Of a stretch of DNA of 64,000 nucleotides, positions 24,443 through 32,899 are shown piece after piece. The DNA is from Methylocella silvestris BL2 (lineage in GTDB: Bacteria > Pseudomonadota > Alphaproteobacteria > Rhizobiales > Beijerinckiaceae), in NCBI RefSeq assembly GCF_000021745.1, contig NC_011666.1:2569001-2633000 (forward strand), in the 5' to 3' direction. The translations under genes were made by a program, and so were the position numbers. How positions within the stretch are numbered: position 1 is the stretch's first letter; each line of letters opens with the position of its first letter. Under the pieces are notes generated by a model, which was given only the letters and a program-made list of their open reading frames with translations, ran no database searches and was not told the DNA's origin.

Positions 24443-26035
24443 TCACCACTGGTAGCGGATGCCGGCCCGGCCGCCGGCGCCGAACAGGCCCTGACCGCCA
24501 TGCACGTCGCCGAGCACGAAAGAGGTGAGCCCCTGGCCGAAATCCAGATTGAAGGCAAGAATGCCGCGCCCGCGCACCTGTCCGCGATCGGCGTCGGCCA
24601 GGATGTTGTTGCCATTGAACGAGGCGCCCGGGATGAAGCCGCCATTGACGGCGACGTCGCTATAGGCGAGGCCGGTCAGCGTGGTCTTGATGATTACCTT
24701 ATCAAAGACCGAGGCCGTGCCGACGCGCGCGCCGCCCTGCACCATCACCTGATTGCCGTTTTCAAGGCCGAGGGCCGCAGCGCCGCCGCCATAGCCAAGC
24801 GCCGTGAATTGCGCGCCGACGGTCGGCTCGAACCAGAAGTTCGGATAGACGTCAAAGCGATAGTTGAGATTGCCGGCGACCGTCGAGTTGAGGAGGCTCG
24901 CCGAGCCTTGGCCCGAGAAGGTCGAGGAGAACGGTCCGAACGGTCCGGCGAAGGCGAGATTGTCAGTGAAATTCTGATCGAGGCTCAGAAGGTCGAATTT
25001 GGCGAGGATGTCGGCCGAGAACGGGCCGGAGAAATAAGTGCCGTAAACGCCGAGCGAGGGCCCGTCGAGCTTGGCGTGGAGATGCGTCGTTCCGGTGCCG
25101 ACGATAGCGGGGTTCGACGAGGCCGACACCGTATCCAGATTGAGCGTGGACGAGATATAGCCGACGAGCGCGCCGACGATCACGCCGTCGGTCGGAGCGA
25201 ACAGGCCGTGCGCCGTATAGTCGAGGCCGGCCTGGAAGCCCACCGTGCCGGTTTTGCTGTCGACGGTGGTATTGACTCCAACCGGAGCGCCGCCATTGAA
25301 ATCCGGTCCGCTGATGGCCCCAAAACCGCTGGCGTTACGCTTTTCATATTCGCCGAACACCTGGCCCCAAACGCTGTAGCGGAACGGTGCCTCAAGTGGC
25401 GGAGGCGGCGGAACAAATCCGTCCTTGCTGACGAAAGTCGCTTTCGGATGCGCGCGCGGCGGGGCAGACCGCGGCGGAGGAGCTTCCTCGACCTCGGCGA
25501 CGGCGGCTTTACCTTTCTTCTTCGCGGCGTGCTTCTTTGCCGGCGCGGGCGACGGAGGAGGAGGCGCGACCTGCTCGGCGGCAGGAGCGGCAATGGGTTC
25601 GCAGGCGCCATTCACACGGGAGAATCCGGCGGAGCAGCGCTCCCGCTCTTCGTCGCGCCGATTGGTGATCGAATTTTCGGCGCTGCGTGCGGTCTCCTGC
25701 GTCGTCGATTGCGACAGCTCGCTCAGCGCCTGGCTCGCTAGGGCTGCGCCGGAGAAGGCCGCCGGGTCGGGGCCCTGGCCGTTATTGGTGCACTGCCCGT
25801 TGACGGGCTGCGCGGAAAAACCGGAAAATGTGGCTGGCGCCACAAAGGTTTCCGTTCTGAACTCTGTGCAATTGCCGAAGCTATCGCGCGTCACACAAAC
25901 CTGTCTTGTCTGGACCACATTCTGCTGTGTGACTGTCGCCGGGCAAAAAGACGCCGCCTGCGCAGTGATGGCTGCTCCGAACCACACGGCGGCTGACGCC
26001 GCGACTTTCATGGCGATCGAATTGGTCCTGCGCAT
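24443..26035 (-). CDS. Outer-membrane beta-barrel (autotransporter-like) protein
   Basis: The 530-residue product has a signal peptide (VAASAAVWFGAAITAQA), a Cys-containing segment with TRQVCVTRDSFGNCTEFR, and a Pro/Ala/Lys-rich linker at about 150-210 (PPPPSPAPAKKHAAKKKGKA). A C-terminal beta barrel of about 300 residues has alternating Gly/aromatic strands and ends GIRYQW, the terminal aromatic signal used for BAM-mediated insertion. The linker with many Pro and basic residues may cross the periplasm or bind peptidoglycan. The ATG at 26035 has GGGGAG about 6 bases upstream; a GTG one codon earlier is possible. Confidence 0.82.
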   Translation of the reverse strand: MRRTNSIAMKVAASAAVWFGAAITAQAASFCPATVTQQNVVQTRQVCVTRDSFGNCTEFRTETFVAPATFSGFSAQPVNGQCTNNGQGPDPAAFSGAALASQALSELSQSTTQETARSAENSITNRRDEERERCSAGFSRVNGACEPIAAPAAEQVAPPPPSPAPAKKHAAKKKGKAAVAEVEEAPPPRSAPPRAHPKATFVSKDGFVPPPPPLEAPFRYSVWGQVFGEYEKRNASGFGAISGPDFNGGAPVGVNTTVDSKTGTVGFQAGLDYTAHGLFAPTDGVIVGALVGYISSTLNLDTVSASSNPAIVGTGTTHLHAKLDGPSLGVYGTYFSGPFSADILAKFDLLSLDQNFTDNLAFAGPFGPFSSTFSGQGSASLLNSTVAGNLNYRFDVYPNFWFEPTVGAQFTALGYGGGAAALGLENGNQVMVQGGARVGTASVFDKVIIKTTLTGLAYSDVAVNGGFIPGASFNGNNILADADRGQVRGRGILAFNLDFGQGLTSFVLGDVHGGQGLFGAGGRAGIRYQW

Positions 26036-26275
26036 CACAAGCTCCCCTGCTTTGCGCCGAACAATAGACCATAACGAACACGTGATCTGTGTTGTATCTG
26101 CAACAACACTGATCTATTCTTTGCGCAGCTTCGCGTCTGGAGTGCCGGGACGCACATTTATGCACAGCGTGTCCACCTATGCTTGGTTTCGGAGAACAGG
26201 CGCGGCAAGATCATCGGGCGGTCATTTTTCGATTTCCCGCCTCATGCGCGCGCCGTCTTCCGCCGGAGCTTGGAC

Positions 26276-28612
26276 ATGATTATCGGCCGCATTCTCGTGT
26301 TCGTGTGCAGCGTGCTGCTCGCCGCCCCCTTTGCGCTTGGCTCGCGCGCCCTCGCCGCTGACGGCGACCTCGAGCTTTGCAATCATTCGCTTAGCAATCC
26401 CGACGCCGGCATTCCCGCCTGCACAAGATTGATCGAGAGCTCTGCCGACGAAGCGGCGACGCCCGGCCTTCTCAACAATCGCGGCGTCGCCAAGGTGCGC
26501 AAGGGCGACCTTGAAGGCGCGATTGCGGATTTTTCCCGCGCGCTCGACCGCAATCCCAACTCGATCGACGCCTATCGCAATCGCGGCCTCGCGCGCCAGA
26601 TCGAGGGCGATTACGACGGCTCGATCGCCGACTATAATCAGGCCATCCGGATCGACGCAAAATCGCCGGACCTCTACAATTCGCGCGGCGCTGCGCTCGT
26701 CAACAAGGGCGAATATGACCGGGCGATCGCCGACTATGACAAGGCGATCCGGCTCAACGGCAAATTCGCCAAGGCGTTCTACAATCGCGGCCAGGCCCGC
26801 TACCTGAAGAATCAGCCCGATCGCGCCATCGCCGATTTCGACGAATTCATCAAGCTGTCGCCCAATGAGGCCAAGGGCTATGTGCAGCGCGCCGATGCGC
26901 GGCTCGCCAAGGCCGACGTCCTCGGCGCGATCGCCGATTATGATTCGGCGATCAAGGTCGACGGCGGCAATGGCGAAGCCTTCAGCCATCGCGGCGAAGC
27001 GCGCCGCCTGCAGGGCGATCTCGAAAAATCGCTGCTCGACCAGAACAAGGCGATCGAGCTGGCCGCGACGCCGGAAAGCTATGTCAATCGCGCCCTTGTC
27101 TATGCCGATCAGGGCAAGCTCGATCTCGCCATCGCCGATTGCGACGAGGCGCTTTTGCTCCGGCCGAAATATGATCTCGCCTTCGCGCAGCGCGGCCGGG
27201 TGAAGCGGCTCAGCGGCGACCTTGAAGGCGCGCTCGGCGATCTCAACAAGGCTCTTTCGATCGATCCGCGCTTGCCCGTGTCGCTCAGCTTCCGCGGCGA
27301 CGTCTTTCTCGCGCGCGACTCGAGCGATCGCGCCATCGCCGATTTTACCGAGGCGCTTCGCGTCGCGCCCGATTTCGTCGCCGCCTACGCCGGCCGCGGC
27401 CAGGCCTACGAGAAAGCCGGCCAATTGCCGAAAGCGAAGGCCGATTACCAGAAGGCGCTGAGCCTGCCCGGCGAAGCCGACGCCGCCCTCGCCAAGCCGG
27501 CGCAGAATCAGGCCCGCGCGCGCCTCGCCGCGCTCGCGGCGAGCGAAGCCTCCAGCGCCAAGATCGTCGCCGGCGTAGCCGTGGCCGACGCGACCGATGC
27601 GCGGGCGAAAGCCGACGCCGAGGCGCGCGCCAAGGCCGAGGCCGAGCAGCAGGCGGCCGCCATTGAGGCCCGAATCAAGACCGAGGTGGAAGCCCGCACG
27701 AAGGTCGCCGCCGAGGCGGCCCGGGCGCGGCTCGAAACGCAGGCCGCCGCCGAAGCCCGCGCGCGCGCCGACGCCGACGCCAAGGCGAAAGCCGCCTATG
27801 AGGCGCAGGCGAAAGCCGAATTTGACACGCGGCTAAAAGCCGAGGTCGAGGCGCGCGCCAAGGCCGTCGTCGAGGCGGCGCAAGCCAAAAGCGCCGCGCT
27901 CGCGCCGCCGATCGGCAATCGCGTCGCGCTCGTCATCGGCAATTCCAGCTATCGCGAGGTCGCGACGCTGCCCAATCCGCAGCGCGACGCCCAGGCGGTC
28001 GCGGCGGCCTTCCGCAAGGTTGGCTTCCAGACCGTCTTCGCCGAGCAGGATCTGACGCGCGAAAAATTCCTGGCCGCGCTACGCGCCTTCGAAGACAAGG
28101 TCGAAACCGCCGATTGGGCCGTGGTCTATTACGCCGGCCATGGGTTGGAGATCGGCGGCGTCAATTATCTCATTCCCGTCGACGCAAAGCTCCGGGCCGA
28201 CCGCGACGTGCAGGACGAAGCGATCACCCTCGAGCGCGTCCTGATCGCGACGGAGCGCGCCAAGAAGCTGCGGCTCGTCATTCTCGACGCCTGCCGCGAC
28301 AATCCGTTCGCGGCGCGCATGCAGCGGACCATGGCCTCCCGCTCCATCGGCCGCGGCTTCGCCCGCGTCGAGCCGGAGGGCGGCACCCTCGTCGCCTATG
28401 CGGCGCGCGATGGGCAGGTCGCGCAGGACGGCGACGGCGATCACAGCCCCTTCACCCAGGCTTTCCTGCGCAATATCGTCAAGCCTCAGCTTGAGATCAA
28501 TATGCTGTTCCGGCAGATCCGCGACGAGGTGCGGCAGGCGACCAACCAGCGGCAGGAGCCTTTCACCTATGGCTCGCTGCCGGGCGAGAGCTTTTATTTC
28601 GTCGCCAAATAG
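26276..28612 (+). CDS. TPR-repeat, coiled-coil and caspase-like (C14) protein
   Basis: A 778-residue exported protein. Signal peptide MIIGRILVFVCSVLLAAPF, cleaved near the ALAAD site. Next come about nine TPR repeats (residues about 50-390) of the form YDRAIADYDKAIRLN. An Ala/Glu/Lys-rich coiled coil with repeated AEARAKAEAE units follows at about 420-545. The caspase fold covers residues about 547-778 with NRVALVIGNSSY, catalytic His in YYAGHGLEIGG and catalytic Cys in LDACRDNPF. The start at 26276 has GGAG upstream and begins the signal peptide; the longer frame from 26183 does not. It is the second caspase-family gene in 13 kb, possibly a peptidase whose substrate is recruited by the TPRs. 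Confidence 0.88.
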   Translation: MIIGRILVFVCSVLLAAPFALGSRALAADGDLELCNHSLSNPDAGIPACTRLIESSADEAATPGLLNNRGVAKVRKGDLEGAIADFSRALDRNPNSIDAYRNRGLARQIEGDYDGSIADYNQAIRIDAKSPDLYNSRGAALVNKGEYDRAIADYDKAIRLNGKFAKAFYNRGQARYLKNQPDRAIADFDEFIKLSPNEAKGYVQRADARLAKADVLGAIADYDSAIKVDGGNGEAFSHRGEARRLQGDLEKSLLDQNKAIELAATPESYVNRALVYADQGKLDLAIADCDEALLLRPKYDLAFAQRGRVKRLSGDLEGALGDLNKALSIDPRLPVSLSFRGDVFLARDSSDRAIADFTEALRVAPDFVAAYAGRGQAYEKAGQLPKAKADYQKALSLPGEADAALAKPAQNQARARLAALAASEASSAKIVAGVAVADATDARAKADAEARAKAEAEQQAAAIEARIKTEVEARTKVAAEAARARLETQAAAEARARADADAKAKAAYEAQAKAEFDTRLKAEVEARAKAVVEAAQAKSAALAPPIGNRVALVIGNSSYREVATLPNPQRDAQAVAAAFRKVGFQTVFAEQDLTREKFLAALRAFEDKVETADWAVVYYAGHGLEIGGVNYLIPVDAKLRADRDVQDEAITLERVLIATERAKKLRLVILDACRDNPFAARMQRTMASRSIGRGFARVEPEGGTLVAYAARDGQVAQDGDGDHSPFTQAFLRNIVKPQLEINMLFRQIRDEVRQATNQRQEPFTYGSLPGESFYFVAK

Positions 28613-28654
28613 CGCGGCGCGGGCGAACGGCGGCGCGCTTTCCCGATCACGATG

Positions 28655-28720
28655 ATTTTGGGTCCAATCGGTCCAAAATTATGAAGCGCGGTCGATTCCA
28701 AAACTTTACAAAGTGAGGCC
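28655..28720. repeat. Intergenic repeat unit with inverted arms, copy A
   Basis: ATTTTGG at 28655-28661 and CCAAAAT at 28673-28679 form perfect 7-bp arms around an 11-base loop. They are followed by a TGAAGCGCGGTCGATTCCAA core. A related core (TGAACGTGATCGATTCCAA on the minus strand) occurs at about 30785-30805 in another gap. I read these as degenerate copies of one interspersed intergenic repeat. It also overlaps the likely glutathione transferase promoter. Confidence 0.4.
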
Positions 28721-28781
28721 GCCCGAAAAACCCTCGCTGCTTTTCGACGTTCGGCTTTGGCGTGCAGTCGGAAGGCTTCTG

Positions 28782-29486
28782 ATGGCTTATAAGCTTTATT
28801 ATTGGCCGGAGATTCAGGGCCGCGGCGAATTCGTGCGTCTCGCTCTCGAAGAGGCCGGAGCCGATTATGTCGACGTCGCGCGCGGCGAAAACGGCATCGC
28901 GACATTGATCGACGTGATGGAGCAGGCCGATCGGCCGCCCTTCGCGCCGCCTTTTCTGAAGGACGGCGACGTCCTGATCGGCCAGACCGCTGCGATCCTG
29001 CTCTATCTGGGCCCAAAGCTCGGCCTCGCCCCACGGGCGGAGGCCGGCCGCTTATGGGTTCATCAGATCCAGCTCACCATCGCCGACGCCGTGGCCGAGG
29101 CGCATGACACGCACCACCCGATCGACGTTGAGCTCTATTATAAAGACCAGAAACCGGAGGCGCGCCGCCGCGCCGAAGCGTTCCGGCGCGCCCGCATTCC
29201 CAAATTTCTCGGCTGGTTCGAGACCGTCCTGACGCGCAATCCCGGCGGCTTTCTCGTCGGCAAGCGCCTGACCTATGCCGATCTGTCGCTGTTTCAGCTG
29301 GTCGAAGGGCTCTCCTACGCTTTTCCGAAAGCGATGAAGGGGACGCTGAAACAGGCGCCGCGGGTCGCGGCGCTGCGGCAGGCGGTCGCCGAACGCCCGC
29401 GCCTTAGCGCCTATCTTGCCAGCCCGCGCCGCATTCCCTTCAACGAGGATGGCATTTTCCGGCACTATTCCGAACTGGACGCGTAG
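28782..29486 (+). CDS. Glutathione S-transferase family protein
   Basis: The 234-residue product has the two-domain GST layout: an N-terminal thioredoxin-like domain (YKLYYWPEIQGRGEFVRLAL, then IGQTAAILLYLG for glutathione gamma-glutamyl binding) and an all-helical C-terminal domain with LVGKRLTYADLSLFQL, the usual N-capping Asp motif. It conjugates or otherwise handles glutathione-linked electrophiles; the exact substrate is unknown. The chosen ATG follows GGAAGG; the open frame from 28713 has no such site. It stands alone between two repeat-containing gaps, just before the C1 gene cluster. Confidence 0.9.
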   Translation: MAYKLYYWPEIQGRGEFVRLALEEAGADYVDVARGENGIATLIDVMEQADRPPFAPPFLKDGDVLIGQTAAILLYLGPKLGLAPRAEAGRLWVHQIQLTIADAVAEAHDTHHPIDVELYYKDQKPEARRRAEAFRRARIPKFLGWFETVLTRNPGGFLVGKRLTYADLSLFQLVEGLSYAFPKAMKGTLKQAPRVAALRQAVAERPRLSAYLASPRRIPFNEDGIFRHYSELDA

Positions 29487-29664
29487 GGCGCAGGCGCAAC
29501 GCTTCGAGGCTGCCTCTGCTGCGCGGTCCTTGAACTCTGCGCTTGCCGTGAGTATGAAAAGCCGCCTTCTTCGGGAGGCGCCTGGCGCATGGCGGCGCGC
29601 CTCTCGTCACATATTGCGGATGACCTGAGCGCGGCGTCGCGTGGAGACTCCGGCGAAAGAAGCT

Positions 29665-30684
29665 ATGCCTGCAAGCGTCACCGTCGTCGCCCCCGCGCGG
29701 CTGCATCTCGGCTTTCTCGATCTTCACGGCGGGCTCAAGCGCCGTTTTGGCAGCATCGGGCTGGCGATCGACCGGCCGGCGACGCGGCTTCATATTTCTC
29801 GCGCGGCGAGGAACGCTGCGGCCGGGCCCGACTCCGAGCGCGCTTTGGCGCATGTCGAGGCGCTGCAGCGGCGCCATGGCCTGTCCTCTTTCTATGACGT
29901 CGCCATCGAGACAGCGATCCCCGATCATGTCGGGCTTGGCTCGGGCACGCAGCTGGCGCTGGCGCTGGGCGCCGGACTTCGCCTGCTCGAAGGGCTGCCG
30001 GCCGACCCCGCCGACGACGCGCTGTTGCTGCAGCGCACGATGCGCTCCGGGATCGGCGCGGCGATTTTTGAGCGCGGCGGCGTCATCGTCGACGGCGGCC
30101 GCGGCGAGCGGACGATCACGCCCCCGGTGATCGCGCGGCTCGACTTTCCGCCGGCGTGGCGCGTCATCCTTGTGCTGGACCCCACCCTGAAAGGCATCCA
30201 CGGACCGGAGGAAATTCGATCCTTCGCGGCGCTAAAGCCTTTTGAAGCCTCCGCATCGGGCGAAATCTGCCGTCTCGTGCTGATCCAGGCGCTTCCTGCT
30301 TTGGTCGAAGCCGACATTGACGCCTTCGGGGCGGCGATCACGCGGATTCAGGAGATCGTCGGCGACTATTTCGCGCCGGCGCAGGGCGGCGGCGCCTTTA
30401 CGAGCCCGCGCGTGGCGCAGGCGATGGCCGAACTCGCCCGCCATGGCGCCAAAGGAATTGGCCAATCCTCCTGGGGTCCGACCGGCTTCGCCTTCGCCGC
30501 CGACGCCGCCGACGCTGCGCGCATTTGCGCGCTTTCGCGCGAAAAATCTAATGCCTTGGGAGTAGACATTGCGATATGCAAAGGACTTAATCACGGCGCG
30601 ATCGTAAGGGGCGATCTTCCTGACGGTCCGGCGCCGGCGCGGGCGACTGCGACCATCGGGACAGACCGGCCGACAAGATCATGA
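29665..30684 (+). CDS. mptG: Beta-ribofuranosylaminobenzene 5'-phosphate synthase (H4MPT biosynthesis)
   Basis: This enzyme joins p-aminobenzoate (or a p-hydroxybenzoate analogue) to PRPP with loss of CO2 and PPi, the first committed step of methanopterin-type cofactors. It belongs to the GHMP kinase fold. The 339-residue product shows ARLHLGFLDLHGGLKRRFGSIG at the N-terminus, then the phosphate-binding HVGLGSGTQLALALG loop (about 85-99) and a C-terminal GQSSWGPTGFAF. The ATG at 29665 is preferred; a GTG at 29641 would add eight residues. It lies upstream of mtdB and is separated from it by a clear terminator. Confidence 0.93.
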   Translation: MPASVTVVAPARLHLGFLDLHGGLKRRFGSIGLAIDRPATRLHISRAARNAAAGPDSERALAHVEALQRRHGLSSFYDVAIETAIPDHVGLGSGTQLALALGAGLRLLEGLPADPADDALLLQRTMRSGIGAAIFERGGVIVDGGRGERTITPPVIARLDFPPAWRVILVLDPTLKGIHGPEEIRSFAALKPFEASASGEICRLVLIQALPALVEADIDAFGAAITRIQEIVGDYFAPAQGGGAFTSPRVAQAMAELARHGAKGIGQSSWGPTGFAFAADAADAARICALSREKSNALGVDIAICKGLNHGAIVRGDLPDGPAPARATATIGTDRPTRS

Positions 30685-30699
30685 AGGTGGGATTTCGAT

Positions 30700-30722
30700 T
30701 TCAGACGCCCGTCTGAATTTTT
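30700..30722 (+). terminator. Rho-independent terminator after the beta-RFAP synthase gene
   Basis: TTCAGAC at 30700-30706 pairs with GTCTGAA at 30711-30717 across a GCCC loop, followed by TTTTT. It sits 15 bases after the stop and separates this gene from the mtdB operon. Confidence 0.75.
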
Positions 30723-30784
30723 CCGGCTTTAGAGCGTGACGCCGAAAGCAGCAAGGCTTTTTGGACGGACGCCATGCTCTCAAT

Positions 30785-30830
30785 CGTTGGAATCGATCAC
30801 GTTCACGAGCCGTGATCCAGAGCAAACGCC
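30785..30830. repeat. Inverted repeat in the mtdB leader, repeat copy B
   Basis: GATCACG at 30795-30801 and CGTGATC at 30811-30817 are perfect 7-bp arms around a 9-base spacer, ending 35 bases before the mtdB start. The minus strand here reads a TGAACGTGATCGATTCCAA core that matches the repeat near 28680. It may be a degenerate interspersed repeat, or an operator for the C1 operon. Confidence 0.4.
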
Positions 30831-30852
30831 ATAAAGCATAGAGGGGAACCGC

Positions 30853-31740
30853 GTGGCCAAGACTATTCTGCACATGTTCAGCCCGTTGAAGCATATGAGC
30901 CCGTTCGATGTGAACATGGCGCTCGACGCGGGCTATGATTCGGTCACGCCCTATACCGGGGTCACGCTCGATGAAGTCACGGCTCTCGTGCAGGACGCGA
31001 TGTTTTCGCGCTCGCCGCGGGACGCCGTGCGCACCGGCGTGTTCATCGCCGGCAAGGACGCCGGCCTTGCGCTCGACATGCTGGAGCGCTTCAAGGCGAC
31101 CCTTCTGAAGCCTTTCGAGATTTCGGCCTTCGCCGATCCGGCCGGCTCCTTCACCACGGCCGCGGCCATGGTCGCCTGCGTCGAAAAGCTGCTGAAGACC
31201 AAGAAAAACGAAAGCCTCGACAAGACCAAGATCCTGATTTTCGGCGCGACCGGCGTCGTCGGCTATGCCGCAGGCGTGATTTCGGCCCTTGAAGGCGCCG
31301 AAGTGTCGCTCGCCGGCTATGACGGACCAAAGCGCGTTCAGGCCAAGGCGGACGACATCAAGGCCCGCTTCGGTGTCGACCTCAAGGCCGTCGACGGCAG
31401 CACCGAAGAGAAAAAGCGCGAGGCGCTCGAAGGCGTCGAGGTCGTCTATTGCGCGGCTGCCGCTGGCGTTCAGGTACTATCGAAAGAGCTGCTCGCGGAG
31501 GCCAAGAGCCTTCTGGTCGCCGCCGACGTCAACGCCGTTCCGCCCGCCGGCATCGAAGGGCTGCAGCTGTTCGATAATGGCGCGGAGCTCGCGGGCGGCG
31601 CCCTCGGGGTCGGCCCGCTCGCCATCGGCGACATCAAATACAAGACGGAATCCGGCCTGTTCCAGCGCATGGCGACGTCGTCGAAGCCGCTTTGCATCGA
31701 CTTTCGCGACGCCTTCACATTGGCGCGGGAACTGGTCTGA
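30853..31740 (+). CDS. mtdB: NAD(P)-dependent methylene-tetrahydromethanopterin dehydrogenase MtdB
   Basis: MtdB oxidises methylene-H4MPT to methenyl-H4MPT with NAD+ or NADP+ in the cytoplasm. The 295-residue product begins MAKTILHMFSPLKHMSPFDV, which is typical of this enzyme. It has a Rossmann nucleotide-binding motif ILIFGATGVVGYAAG at about residues 131-145 and a late AADVNAVPPAGIEG segment. The start is a GTG with GAGGGGAA upstream. It heads the operon mtdB, ATP-grasp gene, mch, orf5, orf7 and probably fae, so the oxidation enzymes and ligases for cofactor making are expressed together. Confidence 0.96.
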   Translation: MAKTILHMFSPLKHMSPFDVNMALDAGYDSVTPYTGVTLDEVTALVQDAMFSRSPRDAVRTGVFIAGKDAGLALDMLERFKATLLKPFEISAFADPAGSFTTAAAMVACVEKLLKTKKNESLDKTKILIFGATGVVGYAAGVISALEGAEVSLAGYDGPKRVQAKADDIKARFGVDLKAVDGSTEEKKREALEGVEVVYCAAAAGVQVLSKELLAEAKSLLVAADVNAVPPAGIEGLQLFDNGAELAGGALGVGPLAIGDIKYKTESGLFQRMATSSKPLCIDFRDAFTLARELV

Positions 31741-31753
31741 GCAAGCCGCAAGC

Positions 31754-32899
31754 TTGTCCGGCCTGAAAACGCACGCAGGCGCCGCGGTTCTGATCGCGGC
31801 GTCCTCCGGCCGAGCTCTCGCCGCCGCGGCGCGGCGCGCGGGCTTTCGTCCCCTCGTCGCCGATCTTTTTGACGATTGCGACACGCACAGCCTCTGCGCG
31901 GCAAGCCTGATTGCGGGGGATTGGCGCGCGGGGTTTTCCCGCGATCCTCTGATCGCCGCACTGGAAACACTGGCGAAAGCGGCCTCGCCGATCGGCCTTG
32001 TCTACGGCGCGGGATTCGAGGATCGGCCACTCCTTTTGGAGGAGATCGCCGGGCGCTGGCCAGTTTTCGGCAATCCGCCCGAGCGGCTGCGACGCGCCAA
32101 GGACCCGATGGCGCTCGCCGCGCTTTGCCACGCGCTTGGCGTTCCCCATCCGGAGATCCGCCTCGGCTTGCCGAACCCCTGCGGCGGCTGGCTCGTCAAA
32201 AGCGTCGGCGGCGCCGGCGGCTCCCATGTCGCCCCCGCGGGCTCCGCGCGACCTGAAAACGAAAGCATTTATTTTCAACGGCTTGCCCCTGGGCAGCCGA
32301 TCTCCGTCCAATGCCTTTGCGACGGAAGCCGGGCCATCTCGCTCGGCCTCAGCCGGCAATGGACGTCGCCCGCGCCGGACGAACCCTTCCGCTATGGCGG
32401 CTGCGTGCGCCCCGCCGGACTTTCCTCCGATCTCGAAACGCGCCTCGCTGACGCCGCCTGCGCGATCGTCGGCGCGCAAGGGCTCGTCGGGCTGAACAGC
32501 GTCGACTTTCTTGTCGACGAGAACGACTTTTATCTGATCGAGGTCAATCCGCGGCCGGGCGCGGCGCTCGATATTTTCGAAGACCGCGAAGGCCGTCTGT
32601 TTCAGGCGCACATCGACGCATGTCTGGGGCGGCTTCCGGTCCGGCCGCTCGAATTCGAAGCAGCGACGGCCGCTGCAATCGCCTATGCGCAAAGAGATAT
32701 TGCGGCGATGCCTGAGCTCGACTGGCCGGATTGGACGGCCGACCGGCAAAAGCCGCAAAGCGCCGTGGGGTTGTATGATCCGCTCTGCACCATTAAAGCC
32801 TGCGCAGCGCAGACGTCCGCCGCGCGCGCCCTGGTTGAGGCGCGCGCCGGCGCTTTGTTCGACGCCATAAATTGTAAACTGGGGGGAGAAGCATCGTGA
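31754..32899 (+). CDS. ATP-grasp ligase, probably for methylofuran or H4MPT side-chain assembly
   Basis: The 381-residue product has ATP-grasp features: a substrate-binding N-terminal domain, [14 protein letters not shown] (ATP loop), [15 protein letters not shown] and [26 protein letters not shown] (metal-binding Glu/Asn). The distant family includes MfnD tyramine-glutamate ligase of methanogens, so a role in making the Tyr-Glu part of methylofuran is a fair inference. It corresponds in position to the OrfY-type protein of other methylotrophs. No ATG or GTG fits after the mtdB stop. A TTG at 31754 is the best start. The long open frame upstream overlaps mtdB and is not real. It overlaps mch by four bases. 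Confidence 0.82.
   Translation: MSGLKTHAGAAVLIAASSGRALAAAARRAGFRPLVADLFDDCDTHSLCAASLIAGDWRAGFSRDPLIAALETLAKAASPIGLVYGAGFEDRPLLLEEIAGRWPVFGNPPERLRRAKDPMALAALCHALGVPHPEIRLGLPNPCGGWLVKSVGGAGGSHVAPAGSARPENESIYFQRLAPGQPISVQCLCDGSRAISLGLSRQWTSPAPDEPFRYGGCVRPAGLSSDLETRLADAACAIVGAQGLVGLNSVDFLVDENDFYLIEVNPRPGAALDIFEDREGRLFQAHIDACLGRLPVRPLEFEAATAAAIAYAQRDIAAMPELDWPDWTADRQKPQSAVGLYDPLCTIKACAAQTSAARALVEARAGALFDAINCKLGGEAS

Noticed and set aside
24215-25741. 508-codon open frame opposite the beta-barrel protein gene
   Set aside because: Arg-rich, repetitive, no motifs. The minus-strand frame has a signal peptide and a barrel signal.
31289-31753. Upstream extension of the ATP-grasp gene inside mtdB
   Set aside because: Arg/Ser-rich shadow sequence overlapping mtdB in another frame; the protein family starts after the mtdB stop.
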